A stretch of 64,000 nt of DNA, taken from positions 5,063,001 to 5,127,000 of the forward strand of contig NC_009767.1 of assembly GCF_000017805.1 (NCBI RefSeq), written 5' to 3'. Origin of the DNA: Roseiflexus castenholzii DSM 13941. GTDB lineage: Bacteria; Chloroflexota; Chloroflexia; Chloroflexales; Roseiflexaceae. Every line of letters starts with the position of its first letter. The first letter of the stretch is position 1. The position numbers were made by a program, and so were the translations under genes. This document shows, in pieces, positions 42,465 to 50,402 of this stretch. The notes below the pieces were generated by a model. The model was given only the letters and a program-made list of their open reading frames with translations. It had not been told where the DNA came from and searched no databases.

Positions 42465-43034
42465 ATGAGTTTCAAGGACAGGCACATTCCGTGCAAGGAT
42501 TGCGGCGGCGAGTTCGTATTCACGGCAGGCGAGCAGGAGTTCTATGCCCAGAAGGGATTTACCAATGATCCCACCCGTTGCCCGGCAGGGCGTCGAGCAC
42601 GCAAGGAAGGGCGCAGTCTGATCGATGTGGCGGGTGGTCGCGCATGCCCGCACGATGTGTCGGGGCAGGGGCGTATCACCGACGAGGCTGCCGAAGTCAG
42701 CAGCAGCGCGCGTCCCCGGCGCTCGGACGATTGGGCGCGCTCATATGACCGACCGCGCAGCGAGTCGCGTGGCTGGTCGAGCGACCGATCGCGGCGTGAG
42801 CGTGAACCGTACACCGGTCCGCTGCCGTCGGGTCCGGTCAGCGCAACGGTTGTTCGCATTGATCCTGCCGGGCGCTTTCTCTTTGCCCGTGTCGATAACC
42901 CACAGTTTGATGTGTATGTCCATGGATCACTGTTCAGTCAGGTGCGCCGATCAATTCAGGAAGGCGATCAGATTTCGGTGACAGTCGAAGCAAGCGATCG
43001 TGGACCTCGCGCGCGAACGTTTGATCTGGTGTAG
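42465..43034 (+). CDS. Zinc-ribbon plus cold-shock-like OB-fold protein
   Basis: A 189-residue protein. The first ~50 residues are the small zinc-ribbon domain (IPCKDCGGEFVFTAGEQEFY, QKGFTNDPTRCPAGRRARKE). The usual second CPxC is CPAG here, so one of four Cys ligands is missing. A Ser/Arg-rich linker (~80-125) leads to a C-terminal OB-like domain (SATVVRIDPAGRFLFARVDN, VYVHGSLFSQVRRSIQEGDQ) resembling cold-shock or S1 folds. Relatives with this combination probably bind RNA. It is 20 bp after an ACAAGGAGCAACAAGG leader. Confidence 0.7.
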   Translation: MSFKDRHIPCKDCGGEFVFTAGEQEFYAQKGFTNDPTRCPAGRRARKEGRSLIDVAGGRACPHDVSGQGRITDEAAEVSSSARPRRSDDWARSYDRPRSESRGWSSDRSRREREPYTGPLPSGPVSATVVRIDPAGRFLFARVDNPQFDVYVHGSLFSQVRRSIQEGDQISVTVEASDRGPRARTFDLV

Positions 43035-43351
43035 AGCCGAAACCGGTGTTGCGGGTATCGTGGGGCGTCAGCGCCAGAGCAGCATCCTCGCTGGAAATCT
43101 GGCTTGCTCGCTCCCATACATACCCGCTCACCGCCTGTCTGGATGGGGTCTTTCTCAAAGAGATCGCCACCAACCACACTATCCTTCCGTAACCCATCGG
43201 GGTGGGACTCCGTGCCTCTCCAGTTTGGTTGGCGCCTTCGCATACACAGGGGGCGACCCTCGATGGACGAATATCACGCTATATCGCCTATCTTGAGCAT
43301 CAAGACGCCCACAATCCCCCTCCCCGGCGATGTCGGTAAGGGCATCAGGAT

Positions 43352-43858
43352 ATGAGGACACAAATCGTGCCAAGACGCTCAGACAATAGCATTGTCACTG
43401 TCAGCGCCGTTGATTGGGAACGTCTGGTTCTCGCAGCGTGTCGCGCCGAACACATCCGCCTGACAAAACCGCGACGCGCGATTATTGCCTGGATTGCCGG
43501 ACAGCAGACTCTGTTCAGCACGGAGGCGCTGGCGACTGCTGTCGCAGCCTTACCCGAACACGTCGGGCGAGCCACCGCATATCGGATGGTGGAGCAATTG
43601 CGCGAGACCGGCTGGCTCTCGCCCATACGCACCGAGCGTGGCTCATACGCTTATGCGCGCACTCTCCCCGGACACCACCACCATGCCATTTGTCTCCGGT
43701 GCGGCGCGACCCTCATTATCGAGGGATGCGCCGCGCTTGAGACGCTCTATGCCCTCCTCGAAACGCACGGATTTGCGGTGCAGAGCCACTTTCTCGAATT
43801 GACCGGTCGCTGCCGGCGCTGTCGAGTTGCGGACGAAGGGCGCGCCTCTGGAGCATAA
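43352..43858 (+). CDS. Fur-family regulator, Zur-like
   Basis: A 168-residue protein. The winged helix runs from LTKPRRAIIAWIAGQQTLFS to VGRATAYRMVEQLRETGWLS (~37-90). The metal/dimer domain has GHHHHAICLRCGATLIIEGC (~110-129) and a final LTGRCRRC Cys pair. His-cluster and Cys pairs suit Fur/Zur. It converges on the operon of Cys-poor ribosomal proteins and a His-rich protein at 43874-45107, which in other bacteria is the hallmark of Zur regulation, so Zur is the favoured assignment. The 317-bp gap upstream (43035-43351) holds no supported feature. Confidence 0.82.
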   Translation: MRTQIVPRRSDNSIVTVSAVDWERLVLAACRAEHIRLTKPRRAIIAWIAGQQTLFSTEALATAVAALPEHVGRATAYRMVEQLRETGWLSPIRTERGSYAYARTLPGHHHHAICLRCGATLIIEGCAALETLYALLETHGFAVQSHFLELTGRCRRCRVADEGRASGA

Positions 43859-43873
43859 GGGCACGCCGATGGA

Positions 43874-44197
43874 TCAGAGCACTGTTACGGGACCGTGATC
43901 ATCACAGTGATCGCCGTGGCGATGGTGCAATCGTCCGTTGACCAGGTAATCGACATGATCGCCGTGTGGCACAAGCGGATGGCCACACCCGTCGTGTCCG
44001 CATTGGCACGCTACTGGCGCGCATCCATCGGGATTGTCGGCGCTCACAGCGATCACGTGCTCGTCGTAGTGCCCCTCGTGTGGGTGGTGCAGATGCCCGT
44101 CGTGCAGGTAATCCACATGCCCCTCATGGAGGATGCGAATGTGCCCGCAGTGTTCACTGTGAACATGGGAATGCGGTTCGTGGATAGTGTGTGTCAT
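43874..44197 (-). CDS. Histidine-rich metal-binding protein
   Basis: A 107-residue protein from ATG 44197 with AAGGAGG (44201-44209) ahead. It is extraordinarily His-rich: SHVHSEHCGHIRILHEGHVD, LHDGHLHHPHEGHYDEH, CQCGHDGCGHPLVPHGDHVD, GRLHHRHGDHCDDHG. The HGDHVDYL-x-GRLHH module is repeated. No export signal is visible. It is the last gene of the operon with S18, L28 and a Zn-ribbon protein, so it probably stores or buffers zinc (or another transition metal). Confidence 0.8.
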   Translation of the reverse strand: MTHTIHEPHSHVHSEHCGHIRILHEGHVDYLHDGHLHHPHEGHYDEHVIAVSADNPDGCAPVACQCGHDGCGHPLVPHGDHVDYLVNGRLHHRHGDHCDDHGPVTVL

Positions 44198-44307
44198 GGA
44201 AAGCCTCCTTTCATCAGGCAGACGCTTCAGATGCATCCGATATCCTGATTCTACGAGGCATTTCCACTCATTCAAGGAGTTTGCGCAAGCGGTGCAGAGA
44301 TATGATC

Positions 44308-44574
44308 TCAGCGCCGCCGATCGGTCACAGAGCGCTCCACAAACGGCAGGAGCGCCATATGTCGCGCGCGCTTGATCGCAATGGTCAGTCGTCGCTGCAT
44401 CTTTGCCGTCAGACCGGTGCGACGGCGTGGCAGGATTTTCCCTGTCGGTCCAAGAAAACGTCTGAGCCGTTCCGGATCTTTGTAATCGGGCAAAATCCCG
44501 AGACGCGAAAACTCGCAGACTTTCCTGCGCCCTCCACGTCCACGCATCAACCGTCCTCCGTTTCGAAACGTCAT
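44308..44574 (-). CDS. rpsR: Ribosomal protein S18, Cys-poor paralogue
   Basis: An 88-residue S18: GRRKVCEFSRLGILPDYKDP, LRRFLGPTGKILPRRRTGLT, and the C-terminal AKMQRRLTIAIKRARHMALL signature. It overlaps the upstream L28 stop by 4 bp (ATGA) with AAGGAGC ahead. Only one Cys is present, so it cannot make a zinc site. The pairing with L28 and a His-rich protein matches alternative ribosomal protein operons that replace zinc-containing copies when zinc is scarce. Confidence 0.9.
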   Translation of the reverse strand: MTFRNGGRLMRGRGGRRKVCEFSRLGILPDYKDPERLRRFLGPTGKILPRRRTGLTAKMQRRLTIAIKRARHMALLPFVERSVTDRRR

Positions 44575-44846
44575 CGTGTGTGCTCCTTGAGAAACGCTTC
44601 GACCGACAGCCTCTGATCGCGGACAGCCGCCAGCAACCCCTTTTTGTTGATAATCCTGAGCGCCTTCGTCGAGAGATTGAGGGTCACGCTCTGCCCAATC
44701 TCGGGCACATAGATGGTATGACGATGAACATTCGGACGAAACGTGCGGTTGGTTTTTGGCGCGCGGCGCGCCCATCCCCCTGACGCCTTGTGGCGAATGT
44801 TGCGCCCAAAAGCGACTTTTTTGCCGGTAAGATCACACTTTGCCAT
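44571..44846 (-). CDS. rpmB: Ribosomal protein L28, CXXC-lacking form
   Basis: A 91-residue L28 starting MAKCDLTGKKVAFGRNIRHK after AGGGAGAAC, with TFRPNVHRHTIYVPEIGQ and LNLSTKALRIINKKGLL. The usual second Cys of the N-terminal CXXC is absent (CDLTG), so it is the zinc-independent form. It is the second gene of the operon and coupled to rpsR by a 4-bp overlap. Confidence 0.93.
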   Translation of the reverse strand: MAKCDLTGKKVAFGRNIRHKASGGWARRAPKTNRTFRPNVHRHTIYVPEIGQSVTLNLSTKALRIINKKGLLAAVRDQRLSVEAFLKEHTR

Positions 44847-44873
44847 GATGTTCTCCCTGACCAATCCGTAGCG

Positions 44874-45107
44874 TCAGCGCAACGGACATGGTTGCGATCC
44901 GTCCAGTCCCAATTCCCGATCCGCGCCGGCTAACCGATTGAAGCAGTCCCGTCGATAATACGTCTTGTTGCGCCTCCGCCCGTCCATAATCACAATCATC
45001 TCACGGTCATTCATAATCCGTTGCCCGCAGTGATTGCAGTACCGATTGGTGGCCCGTCCCGTCTTGTCACGGGCGGTAACGTCGGTTTTGGATTTCTTCT
45101 CAGCCAT
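44874..45107 (-). CDS. Small Zn-ribbon protein, first gene of the L28-S18 operon
   Basis: A 77-residue basic protein (ATG 45107 with GGAGGC ahead). It has YCNHCGQRIMNDREMIVIMD and TYYRRDCFNRLAG, giving CXXC plus a later Cys that could bind zinc. No family is recognised; it is not S14 or L33, the other members of such operons. Nucleic-acid or ribosome binding is plausible given the basic composition and neighbours, but function is unknown. Confidence 0.75.
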   Translation of the reverse strand: MAEKKSKTDVTARDKTGRATNRYCNHCGQRIMNDREMIVIMDGRRRNKTYYRRDCFNRLAGADRELGLDGSQPCPLR

Positions 45108-45129
45108 GCCCGGCAGCCTCCATTGATTA

Positions 45130-45184
45130 AGTGATAGCCCCAATCACTGAACGGAATCGTACCCGATCATTGTGGTACTGTCAA
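45130..45184 (-). promoter_or_regulatory. Promoter and palindromic operator of the Zn-ribbon/L28/S18/His-rich operon
   Basis: On the minus strand: TTGACA (45179-45184), 17-bp spacer, TACGAT (45156-45161). The palindrome AGTGAT-N7-ATCACT (45130-45148) begins at the predicted start site, a repressor position. Its AGTGATAG half equals that of the site at 34982-34990. Confidence 0.7.
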
Positions 45185-45202
45185 GGCGCCGGAGGTGTGG
45201 TT

Positions 45203-46498
45203 AGGGCTTCTCAGTTCTCTAAGGAAAGAGAATAGAATAGGAGTCTCGTGCCGCAACACCACGTGGGAGTACGCAATGATTGCCTATCATCCGAACAGTT
45301 TGCTGGGACACTTGGCGCCGGCGCCCGATCCCCGTCGGCGATCTGGTCGACGGTATCCGCTGCCAAGCCTGCTGGGGGTGGTCATACTCGGCATGTTGCA
45401 TGGACAAGACGCGCTGCATAGCGCGTGGACATGGGCGCATGGGCGTTGGGGCGCGCGCTGGCGTCCACTTGGGGCCCACAGTCCGCATTTCCCCGCCTAC
45501 AATACGGTACGGGACCTGCTGGCATGCGTGGATGCGGACGACCTGGATCGGCGGCTGCGTCCCTGGATGGAGCGACTGCTTGGCATGCCCGTGGGCGGGA
45601 TCAGGGCCGATGGCAAGGTCTTAGGGGGGAGCAAACGCGCCGGGGCGCCCGCCCTGCATGGCGTCGAACTCGTCACCCATACCACGGGGATGGCGCTCGC
45701 CCAACGCGAGGCCGTCGGCGGCCCTGTTGGCGCTGCTCACGGAAGCGCCCTTGGACGGGCGCATGGTCAGTATGGATGCGGGCTTCCTGAATGCCGCCGT
45801 CACCCAAACCATTGTGCAGGAACACGGCAATTGCCTGGGCGGTGTCAAAGGCGATCAGGCTGAGTGCAGGCGCTCCTCGATGACCGGGTCGCCCCGCAGG
45901 TGCTTTTCCCCCCCCCGGACACGCCGCCAGCCCCGTTGCCGGTAGCGCTGGATCAGATTGCGCCACCCCGGCGGAAGCGCCAGCCGATCGGGTTCCGTCG
46001 TGAACTCCAACCCCGCCGGGCGCCGGATGCGCAGACGATCGAGCAATCGCGGGGGCGATTGGAGATCCGCGAGCTCTGGGTCGTGGATGCGGGAGACGTG
46101 GGGCCGTCTCTCATGACCGCATATGGGTGGCGGCAGGTCACACAGATTGGCGGGCTCCGACGCTGGTGTCGGCGGCGGCATGCGGACCTGTGGACGGTAG
46201 AGGAAGTGACGGTCGTCAGTAGTCGCCAACGCACGCCCGCACAGTTCCTGGCGAGCATCCGCAACCACTGGACGATCGAAAATCAAGTCCACCGACCACG
46301 GGATGGCAGCATGCAGGAAGATCGCTTGCACGGACGGGCCATTGGGGTCATCCTCGCCGTGTGCCGAAATGTGGTGATCAATCTCATCCGGCGACATCTT
46401 CCGGGTCGCTACATCCCAACCGCGCGCAACGCCATCACCACCGACCTCGGCATCGCATTACGCTGGATGCATCTTCCATTAAGGAACTGAGAAGCCCT
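45203..46498 (+). mobile_element. Insertion sequence, ISAs1 family, with 10-bp target duplication
   Basis: 1296 bp with inverted repeats AGGGCTTCTCAGTTC at the left end and GAACTGAGAAGCCCT at the right end (45203-45217, 46484-46498). Direct repeats AGGTGTGGTT flank it (45193-45202 and 46499-46508). It carries one transposase gene with two frameshifts. Confidence 0.9.
45276..46490 (+). pseudogene. ISAs1-family transposase with two frameshifts
   Basis: ATG 45276 (MIAYHPNSLLGHLAPAPDPR) opens frame 1, with PSLLGVVILGMLHGQDALHS and IRADGKVLGGSKRAGAP. Near 45720 the frame must change to reach LLALLTEAPLDGRMVSMDAG and VKGDQAE, and near 45862 again to reach VQALLDDRVAPQVLFPP and NHWTIENQVHR, the RxHWxIEN pattern of DDE transposases of this family. 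Total length (~400 codons) is normal. It is presumably inactive unless frameshifting or sequencing error intervenes. Confidence 0.85.
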
Positions 46499-46512
46499 AG
46501 GTGTGGTTCAGG

Positions 46513-46541
46513 TTGACATACGGCGCATTTCGTTCTACTGT
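46513..46541 (+). promoter_or_regulatory. Predicted promoter of the membrane protein/SDR/cyclodeaminase genes
   Basis: TTGACA (46513-46518), 17 bp, TACTGT (46536-46541). Before the IS inserted, this lay back to back with the promoter at 45156-45184. Confidence 0.5.
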
Positions 46542-46579
46542 ATAGGAACATTGTTCCCTTGTGTCATGCGGAAACGGCT

Positions 46580-47011
46580 ATGATAGGCGCTCTATTGAGT
46601 CGAATGGCGTTCGTCGCCGCGAATGTCATAGTCATGATCATTCTCCACGGCAATTCACGTCAGTGGTGGCCCAAAATCCCCTATCTCAGCCTGCGCGACG
46701 AGAGCGTTGGCGAACATACCCGGCTGCTCTTCAACACCCTGGCAGTTGTCACCGTTGGGCAGGCGCTGATCGGGCGGCTGCCGCGTGCGCGCTGGCTGCC
46801 GCGCGCGCTGACCCTTGGCGTGATACCGGCGCTGCTGCCGGGCCTGATCTGGCTGGGGCAGCGTGGGCTGCGACTGAAGGGTTCGATTGCCGAGCGCTAT
46901 AATCTCGCGCTTGTGCCGATCCTGCCCATTGCCGCTGTCGTGGTGGAAGATCGCCTCGCTGCCGCGCTGACCGACGCAGATGAGGCGGTGTCCGCTCCAG
47001 TTGATCGGTAG
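46580..47011 (+). CDS. Small membrane protein of unknown function
   Basis: About 143 residues from ATG 46580 (MIGALLSRMAFVAANVIVMI). Three hydrophobic segments: the N-terminus, LFNTLAVVTVGQALIGRL, and ALTLGVIPALLPGLIWLGQR; a further LALVPILPIAAVVVE is near the end. No known motif. It is followed after 9 bp by an SDR gene and probably shares its transcript. Confidence 0.65.
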   Translation: MIGALLSRMAFVAANVIVMIILHGNSRQWWPKIPYLSLRDESVGEHTRLLFNTLAVVTVGQALIGRLPRARWLPRALTLGVIPALLPGLIWLGQRGLRLKGSIAERYNLALVPILPIAAVVVEDRLAAALTDADEAVSAPVDR

Positions 47012-47020
47012 AGCATCCCA

Positions 47021-47839
47021 ATGGATCCGGTGGGAAAAGTCGTCCTCGTGACCGGCGCATCGAGTGGTATTGGCGCAGCGACTGCGCGCGCCCTCGTTTC
47101 TGCCGGAGCGCACGTTGTGCTGACCGCGCGTGATGCCGCTCGCCTTAATGACCTTGCCCGCCAGTTGAAGGGGCGCGCGCGCGCTATCCCTGTGGATGTC
47201 GCCGATCCAATTGGGGTAGAGCGCCTCGTCGCAGAAATTATCGACTCCTACCGGCGCATTGACGTTGTCATCAACAACGCAGGCGTCGGTCTGGCGTCGC
47301 CGGTGGCGCAATTAAAGCCGGACGACCTGCGCGCTGCACTGGATGTCAACCTGTTCGGTCCGCTTTCTCTGACGCAGGCGACACTTCCTCATATGCGAAA
47401 TGTCGGGCGGGGACAGATCATTTTCGTTTCCTCGGTTGTCGGGTTGCGGGCGCTGCCCTACGCGGGCGGGTATGCGGCAACCAAGGCGGCGCTCGACCGG
47501 TTGAGCGAGGCGCTGCGGGTTGAGTTGCACGGTAGTGGCATCACGGTGACGTTGGTGCGCCCCGGAACGACCCGTACTGCGTTCAACACGCGCCGTCTCG
47601 GCGTCCATGGTGATCTTCGTCGCTTCAACCCACCCGGCATTGCGCCCGAATGCGTGGCAGAAACCATAGTGCGCGCTATCCGCCGTGAACCGCGCGTTGC
47701 CTATGTTACGTGGAGCGACCGCCTGGCGGTAGGAACGGCGTTGCTGCTCCCACGACTGGCCGACTGGTTGCTGGCGCGTTTATTTGTCTGGAGAGGCTCT
47801 GATGGGAAAGGTGTGCCGTATGCGAATCCTGAGCGCTGA
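47021..47839 (+). CDS. Short-chain dehydrogenase/reductase (SDR)
   Basis: A 272-residue classical SDR: VTGASSGIGAATARAL (~10-25), NNAGVGLASP (~87), FVSSVVGL (~136) and YAATK giving Tyr151 and Lys155, then LVRPGTTRTAFNTRR. The C-terminal hydrophobic stretch (AVGTALLLPRLADWLLARLF) may associate with membrane. Its 3' end overlaps the next gene by ~38 bp. Substrate unknown. Confidence 0.87.
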   Translation: MDPVGKVVLVTGASSGIGAATARALVSAGAHVVLTARDAARLNDLARQLKGRARAIPVDVADPIGVERLVAEIIDSYRRIDVVINNAGVGLASPVAQLKPDDLRAALDVNLFGPLSLTQATLPHMRNVGRGQIIFVSSVVGLRALPYAGGYAATKAALDRLSEALRVELHGSGITVTLVRPGTTRTAFNTRRLGVHGDLRRFNPPGIAPECVAETIVRAIRREPRVAYVTWSDRLAVGTALLLPRLADWLLARLFVWRGSDGKGVPYANPER

Positions 47840-48800
47840 CGATGTGCGACGCGCTGTGACGATGCCCGCCGCAATTGAGGCGGTCGCCTCTGCATTCGTG
47901 CAACTTTCGAGCGGGCGTGCCGTTGTGCCGCTACGCGCCCATCTTCAGCAACGCGCCCATGAGTCGCACACATTCGTGATGCCAGCGTTGCTGGAGGAAA
48001 GCGGCGGCCTGGGTTTGAAGGTGGTGTCGGTCTTTCCGCACAATGCTGCACGTTACGCTCTGCCGCGCATTCACGCCCTCGTGACGATTCTCGATGCTGC
48101 GACTGGACGACCGGCCGCTGTGCTTGAAGGTTCGTATCTGACGGCGCTTCGCACCGGCGCTGCGTCGGGCGCGGCGACTCGCGCGCTTGCCCGGCAGGAA
48201 GCGCGTGTGCTGGTGATCATCGGCGCTGGTGTGCAGGCGTATCATCAGGTTGAAGCTGTGTGCGCCGTGCGCCCAATCGAGCGGGTAATCATCGTCAATC
48301 GCAATCGTGAACGCGCCGAACGTCTGGCAGCGGCGCTGCGCGAACGCGCCATTGTCGCCAATGTTGAGATGGTCGCGTCTGCTGCGGCTGCTGTTCCACA
48401 GGCGGATGTTATCTGCTGTGCGACCTCCTCGCCGACGCCGGTGTTCGACGATGTCGATCTGCGCCCTGGGACCCATATCAACGGCATTGGCTCCTTCACG
48501 CCGCGTATGGTCGAAGTGCCGCCGGAAACCGTCGGTCGGGCATATGTGGTGGTGGATCAACAAACGGCGGCATGGGCTGAAGCGGGCGATCTCCAGCATG
48601 CCCGCAATCTGGGGTTGCTCGATGAGTCACAAACCGTCGAGTTAGGTGCAGTGCTCAATGGTCGCTCGCCGGCACGCACGAGTGATGAGCAGATTACGTT
48701 TTTCAAATCAGTCGGCAATGCTGTGCAGGACATTGCCGTTGCGCAGTTGGCGCTGCGTGAAGCGGAACGACTGGGCCTGGGGATCGAGGCGCGCTTGTGA
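47802..48800 (+). CDS. Ornithine cyclodeaminase/mu-crystallin family protein
   Basis: A 332-residue NAD(P)-binding protein from ATG 47802 with GAGAGG ahead; ATG 47820 is alternative. Landmarks: GLGLKVVSVFPHNAARYALP (~70), LEGSYLTALRTGAASGAATR (~108-127), the Rossmann motif VLVIIGAGVQAYHQVEAVC (~135) and GTHINGIGSFTPRMVEVPPE. The family includes ornithine cyclodeaminase, ketimine reductase and alanine dehydrogenase-like enzymes. No neighbour fixes the substrate. Confidence 0.88.
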   Translation: MGKVCRMRILSADDVRRAVTMPAAIEAVASAFVQLSSGRAVVPLRAHLQQRAHESHTFVMPALLEESGGLGLKVVSVFPHNAARYALPRIHALVTILDAATGRPAAVLEGSYLTALRTGAASGAATRALARQEARVLVIIGAGVQAYHQVEAVCAVRPIERVIIVNRNRERAERLAAALRERAIVANVEMVASAAAAVPQADVICCATSSPTPVFDDVDLRPGTHINGIGSFTPRMVEVPPETVGRAYVVVDQQTAAWAEAGDLQHARNLGLLDESQTVELGAVLNGRSPARTSDEQITFFKSVGNAVQDIAVAQLALREAERLGLGIEARL

Positions 48801-48824
48801 GGGCGGGAAGACGTTGCCGGCTTA

Positions 48825-48948
48825 TACCAATGACCTGTGACCATCCGGCATGGTCACCCGAGCAGCGCGCGGGGTCGTGCGCGACTCGCTCAGATTCCGC
48901 GCTGCGCTCGGAATGACACGCATGCGGCATCGTCAATCGTCATTGGTA
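48825..48948 (+). mobile_element. MITE-like element, copy D
   Basis: 124 bp from TACCAATGACCTGTGACCAT to AATCGTCATTGGTA, 24 bp after the stop of the cyclodeaminase gene. Confidence 0.9.
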
Positions 48949-48969
48949 TTATGGCGCGGGATGCACGTG

Positions 48970-49473
48970 TCATCCGCCGGTTCGCTTTCCCAGTTCATCG
49001 CCGCGCCAGCGAATATTGCCGCGCAACAGGAGATTGGAAGCGTTGAGTTTGTACGCCAGATCGCGCGCCAGGTTGCGCATCACCACAAACCCGATTCGCG
49101 GGTTGTGTTCTGCCAGGGCGTCAAAATCCAACGCTCGCATAACAATGAGGACGGTTGGCTCGTTTGTGGAGACAGTCGCGGTGCGCGCTGCGCCGCCAAG
49201 CAATGCCTGTTCGCCGAAGCACTGACCGGGGTAGAGGGTGTTGATTGTCGAGGGCGCGGTTGTCCCGTCCGACAGGCGAGTCGTAATCATGACCCGCACG
49301 GTCCCGTCGTGAACGATGTACAACTCGTCGCCGGTGTCGCCCTCGTTGAAGATCGTTTGCCCGGCAGGCGCGCGTAGCGCCTTGCACAGCCGGGCGACCT
49401 GTGCCAACTCCTCATCGCTCAACCCGGCGAAGATTTCGACTTTGCGCAGATTGTCAATCACACGCGCACTCAT
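48970..49473 (-). CDS. Cyclic-nucleotide-binding domain protein without DNA-binding domain
   Basis: A 167-residue single-domain protein: IFAGLSDEELAQVARLCKAL, then GQTIFNEGDTGDELYIVHDG and CFGEQALLGGAARTATV, which match the phosphate-binding cassette (GEXALLxxxxRxATV). A C-terminal helix (VMRNLARDLAYKLNASN) ends the chain. There is no winged helix, so it is not a Crp-type regulator by itself; it may regulate a partner. Confidence 0.88.
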   Translation of the reverse strand: MSARVIDNLRKVEIFAGLSDEELAQVARLCKALRAPAGQTIFNEGDTGDELYIVHDGTVRVMITTRLSDGTTAPSTINTLYPGQCFGEQALLGGAARTATVSTNEPTVLIVMRALDFDALAEHNPRIGFVVMRNLARDLAYKLNASNLLLRGNIRWRGDELGKRTGG

Positions 49474-49575
49474 CGGCGTCTCCCGTCATCGATGCCGCCA
49501 GCGTTTTCGTTTCGGGTACAATGAAGTATAGCACGAAAGCAATCGCGATCATATCTCGAAGGAGCATGCGCACCT

Positions 49576-50160
49576 ATGGGCAAACAGTCACGCGCCAAAC
49601 GCGAGCGTCGCGCGCACGCAACATACCTGGCAACCGTCAGCAACTGTGCAGGGACGTGGCTCGAACGTCCGCCGGATGCCGATGAGCAGGCGAAGATCGA
49701 TTCGGCAGGCAGAATCCTGCGCCGCTTTCGGATGCAGGCGCTGCAACTCGGCGCCGATCAGGATGCCTTCAATCGGTTCAGCCTTGAGGTCTTCCGCGAT
49801 GAACGCTTCGCGCCGCTACACTTCAGCGATGAACTGATCGAGATGATCCTCGACGAAATCGGTGAACCGCCGGTCGTCGAAGACGACCACGATCCATCGT
49901 TCACGAATTATCTGCTGCGCGCGCTGGGAGTTGTTGCTTCGTCGCGCGTGCGGCGCGCAATGGCGGAGCAGGCGCGACGCTTCCTGCCACAGTATGTGGC
50001 TGCCGGGCAGTACAAAGAGGCGCTGACGATCGAGCACAATTGCTATATGACTGTGATGAGCGATGCGGCGACGCCGTTGCTGGTGCAAATGCTCGTCAGT
50101 GGTCTTGCGCGCTACTACGAGGAACACGAACCCGACGAGGCGGTGATGTCGGGCGAGTAA
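49576..50160 (+). CDS. Hypothetical helical protein
   Basis: A 194-residue soluble protein starting MGKQSRAKRERRAHATYLAT, a highly basic N-terminus. The rest is acidic-amphipathic helical sequence (FNRFSLEVFRDERFAPLHFS, LIEMILDEIGEPPVV, RVRRAMAEQARRFLPQYVAA). GAAGGAGC precedes the ATG. I do not recognise a family. Its stop TAA is followed immediately by MITE copy E. Confidence 0.65.
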   Translation: MGKQSRAKRERRAHATYLATVSNCAGTWLERPPDADEQAKIDSAGRILRRFRMQALQLGADQDAFNRFSLEVFRDERFAPLHFSDELIEMILDEIGEPPVVEDDHDPSFTNYLLRALGVVASSRVRRAMAEQARRFLPQYVAAGQYKEALTIEHNCYMTVMSDAATPLLVQMLVSGLARYYEEHEPDEAVMSGE

Positions 50161-50308
50161 TACCAATGACCTGTGACCATCCGGCATGGTCACCCCGAGC
50201 AGCGCGAGGGGTCGTGCGCGACCCGCGCCGATTCCGCGCTGCGTTTACCCTGAGCGAAGCGAAGGGCTCGGAATGACACGCATGCGGTATCTTCAATCGT
50301 CATTGGTA
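50161..50308 (+). mobile_element. MITE-like element, copy E (with ~24-bp internal insertion)
   Basis: 148 bp from TACCAATGACCTGTGACCAT to AATCGTCATTGGTA, beginning at the base after a stop codon. It has an extra segment TTTACCCTGAGCGAAGCGAA in the right arm relative to other copies. Confidence 0.9.
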
Positions 50309-50402
50309 TGATACGGAGGATGCAGGGCAAGGGTTTGCCGCACCATCGGCATCTGCAAGCCTCCGAGAGGGTATGATCGTCGCTGATGAGTCGCCAGCGG
50401 TC

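Noticed and set aside
43035..43351. Possible IS or gene remnant upstream of the Zur-like gene
   Set aside because: No conserved motif, inverted repeat or coding pattern could be supported.
44874..45107. The Zn-ribbon protein as ribosomal protein S14 or L33
   Set aside because: Length and motif order do not match either; only CXXC and a later Cys are shared.
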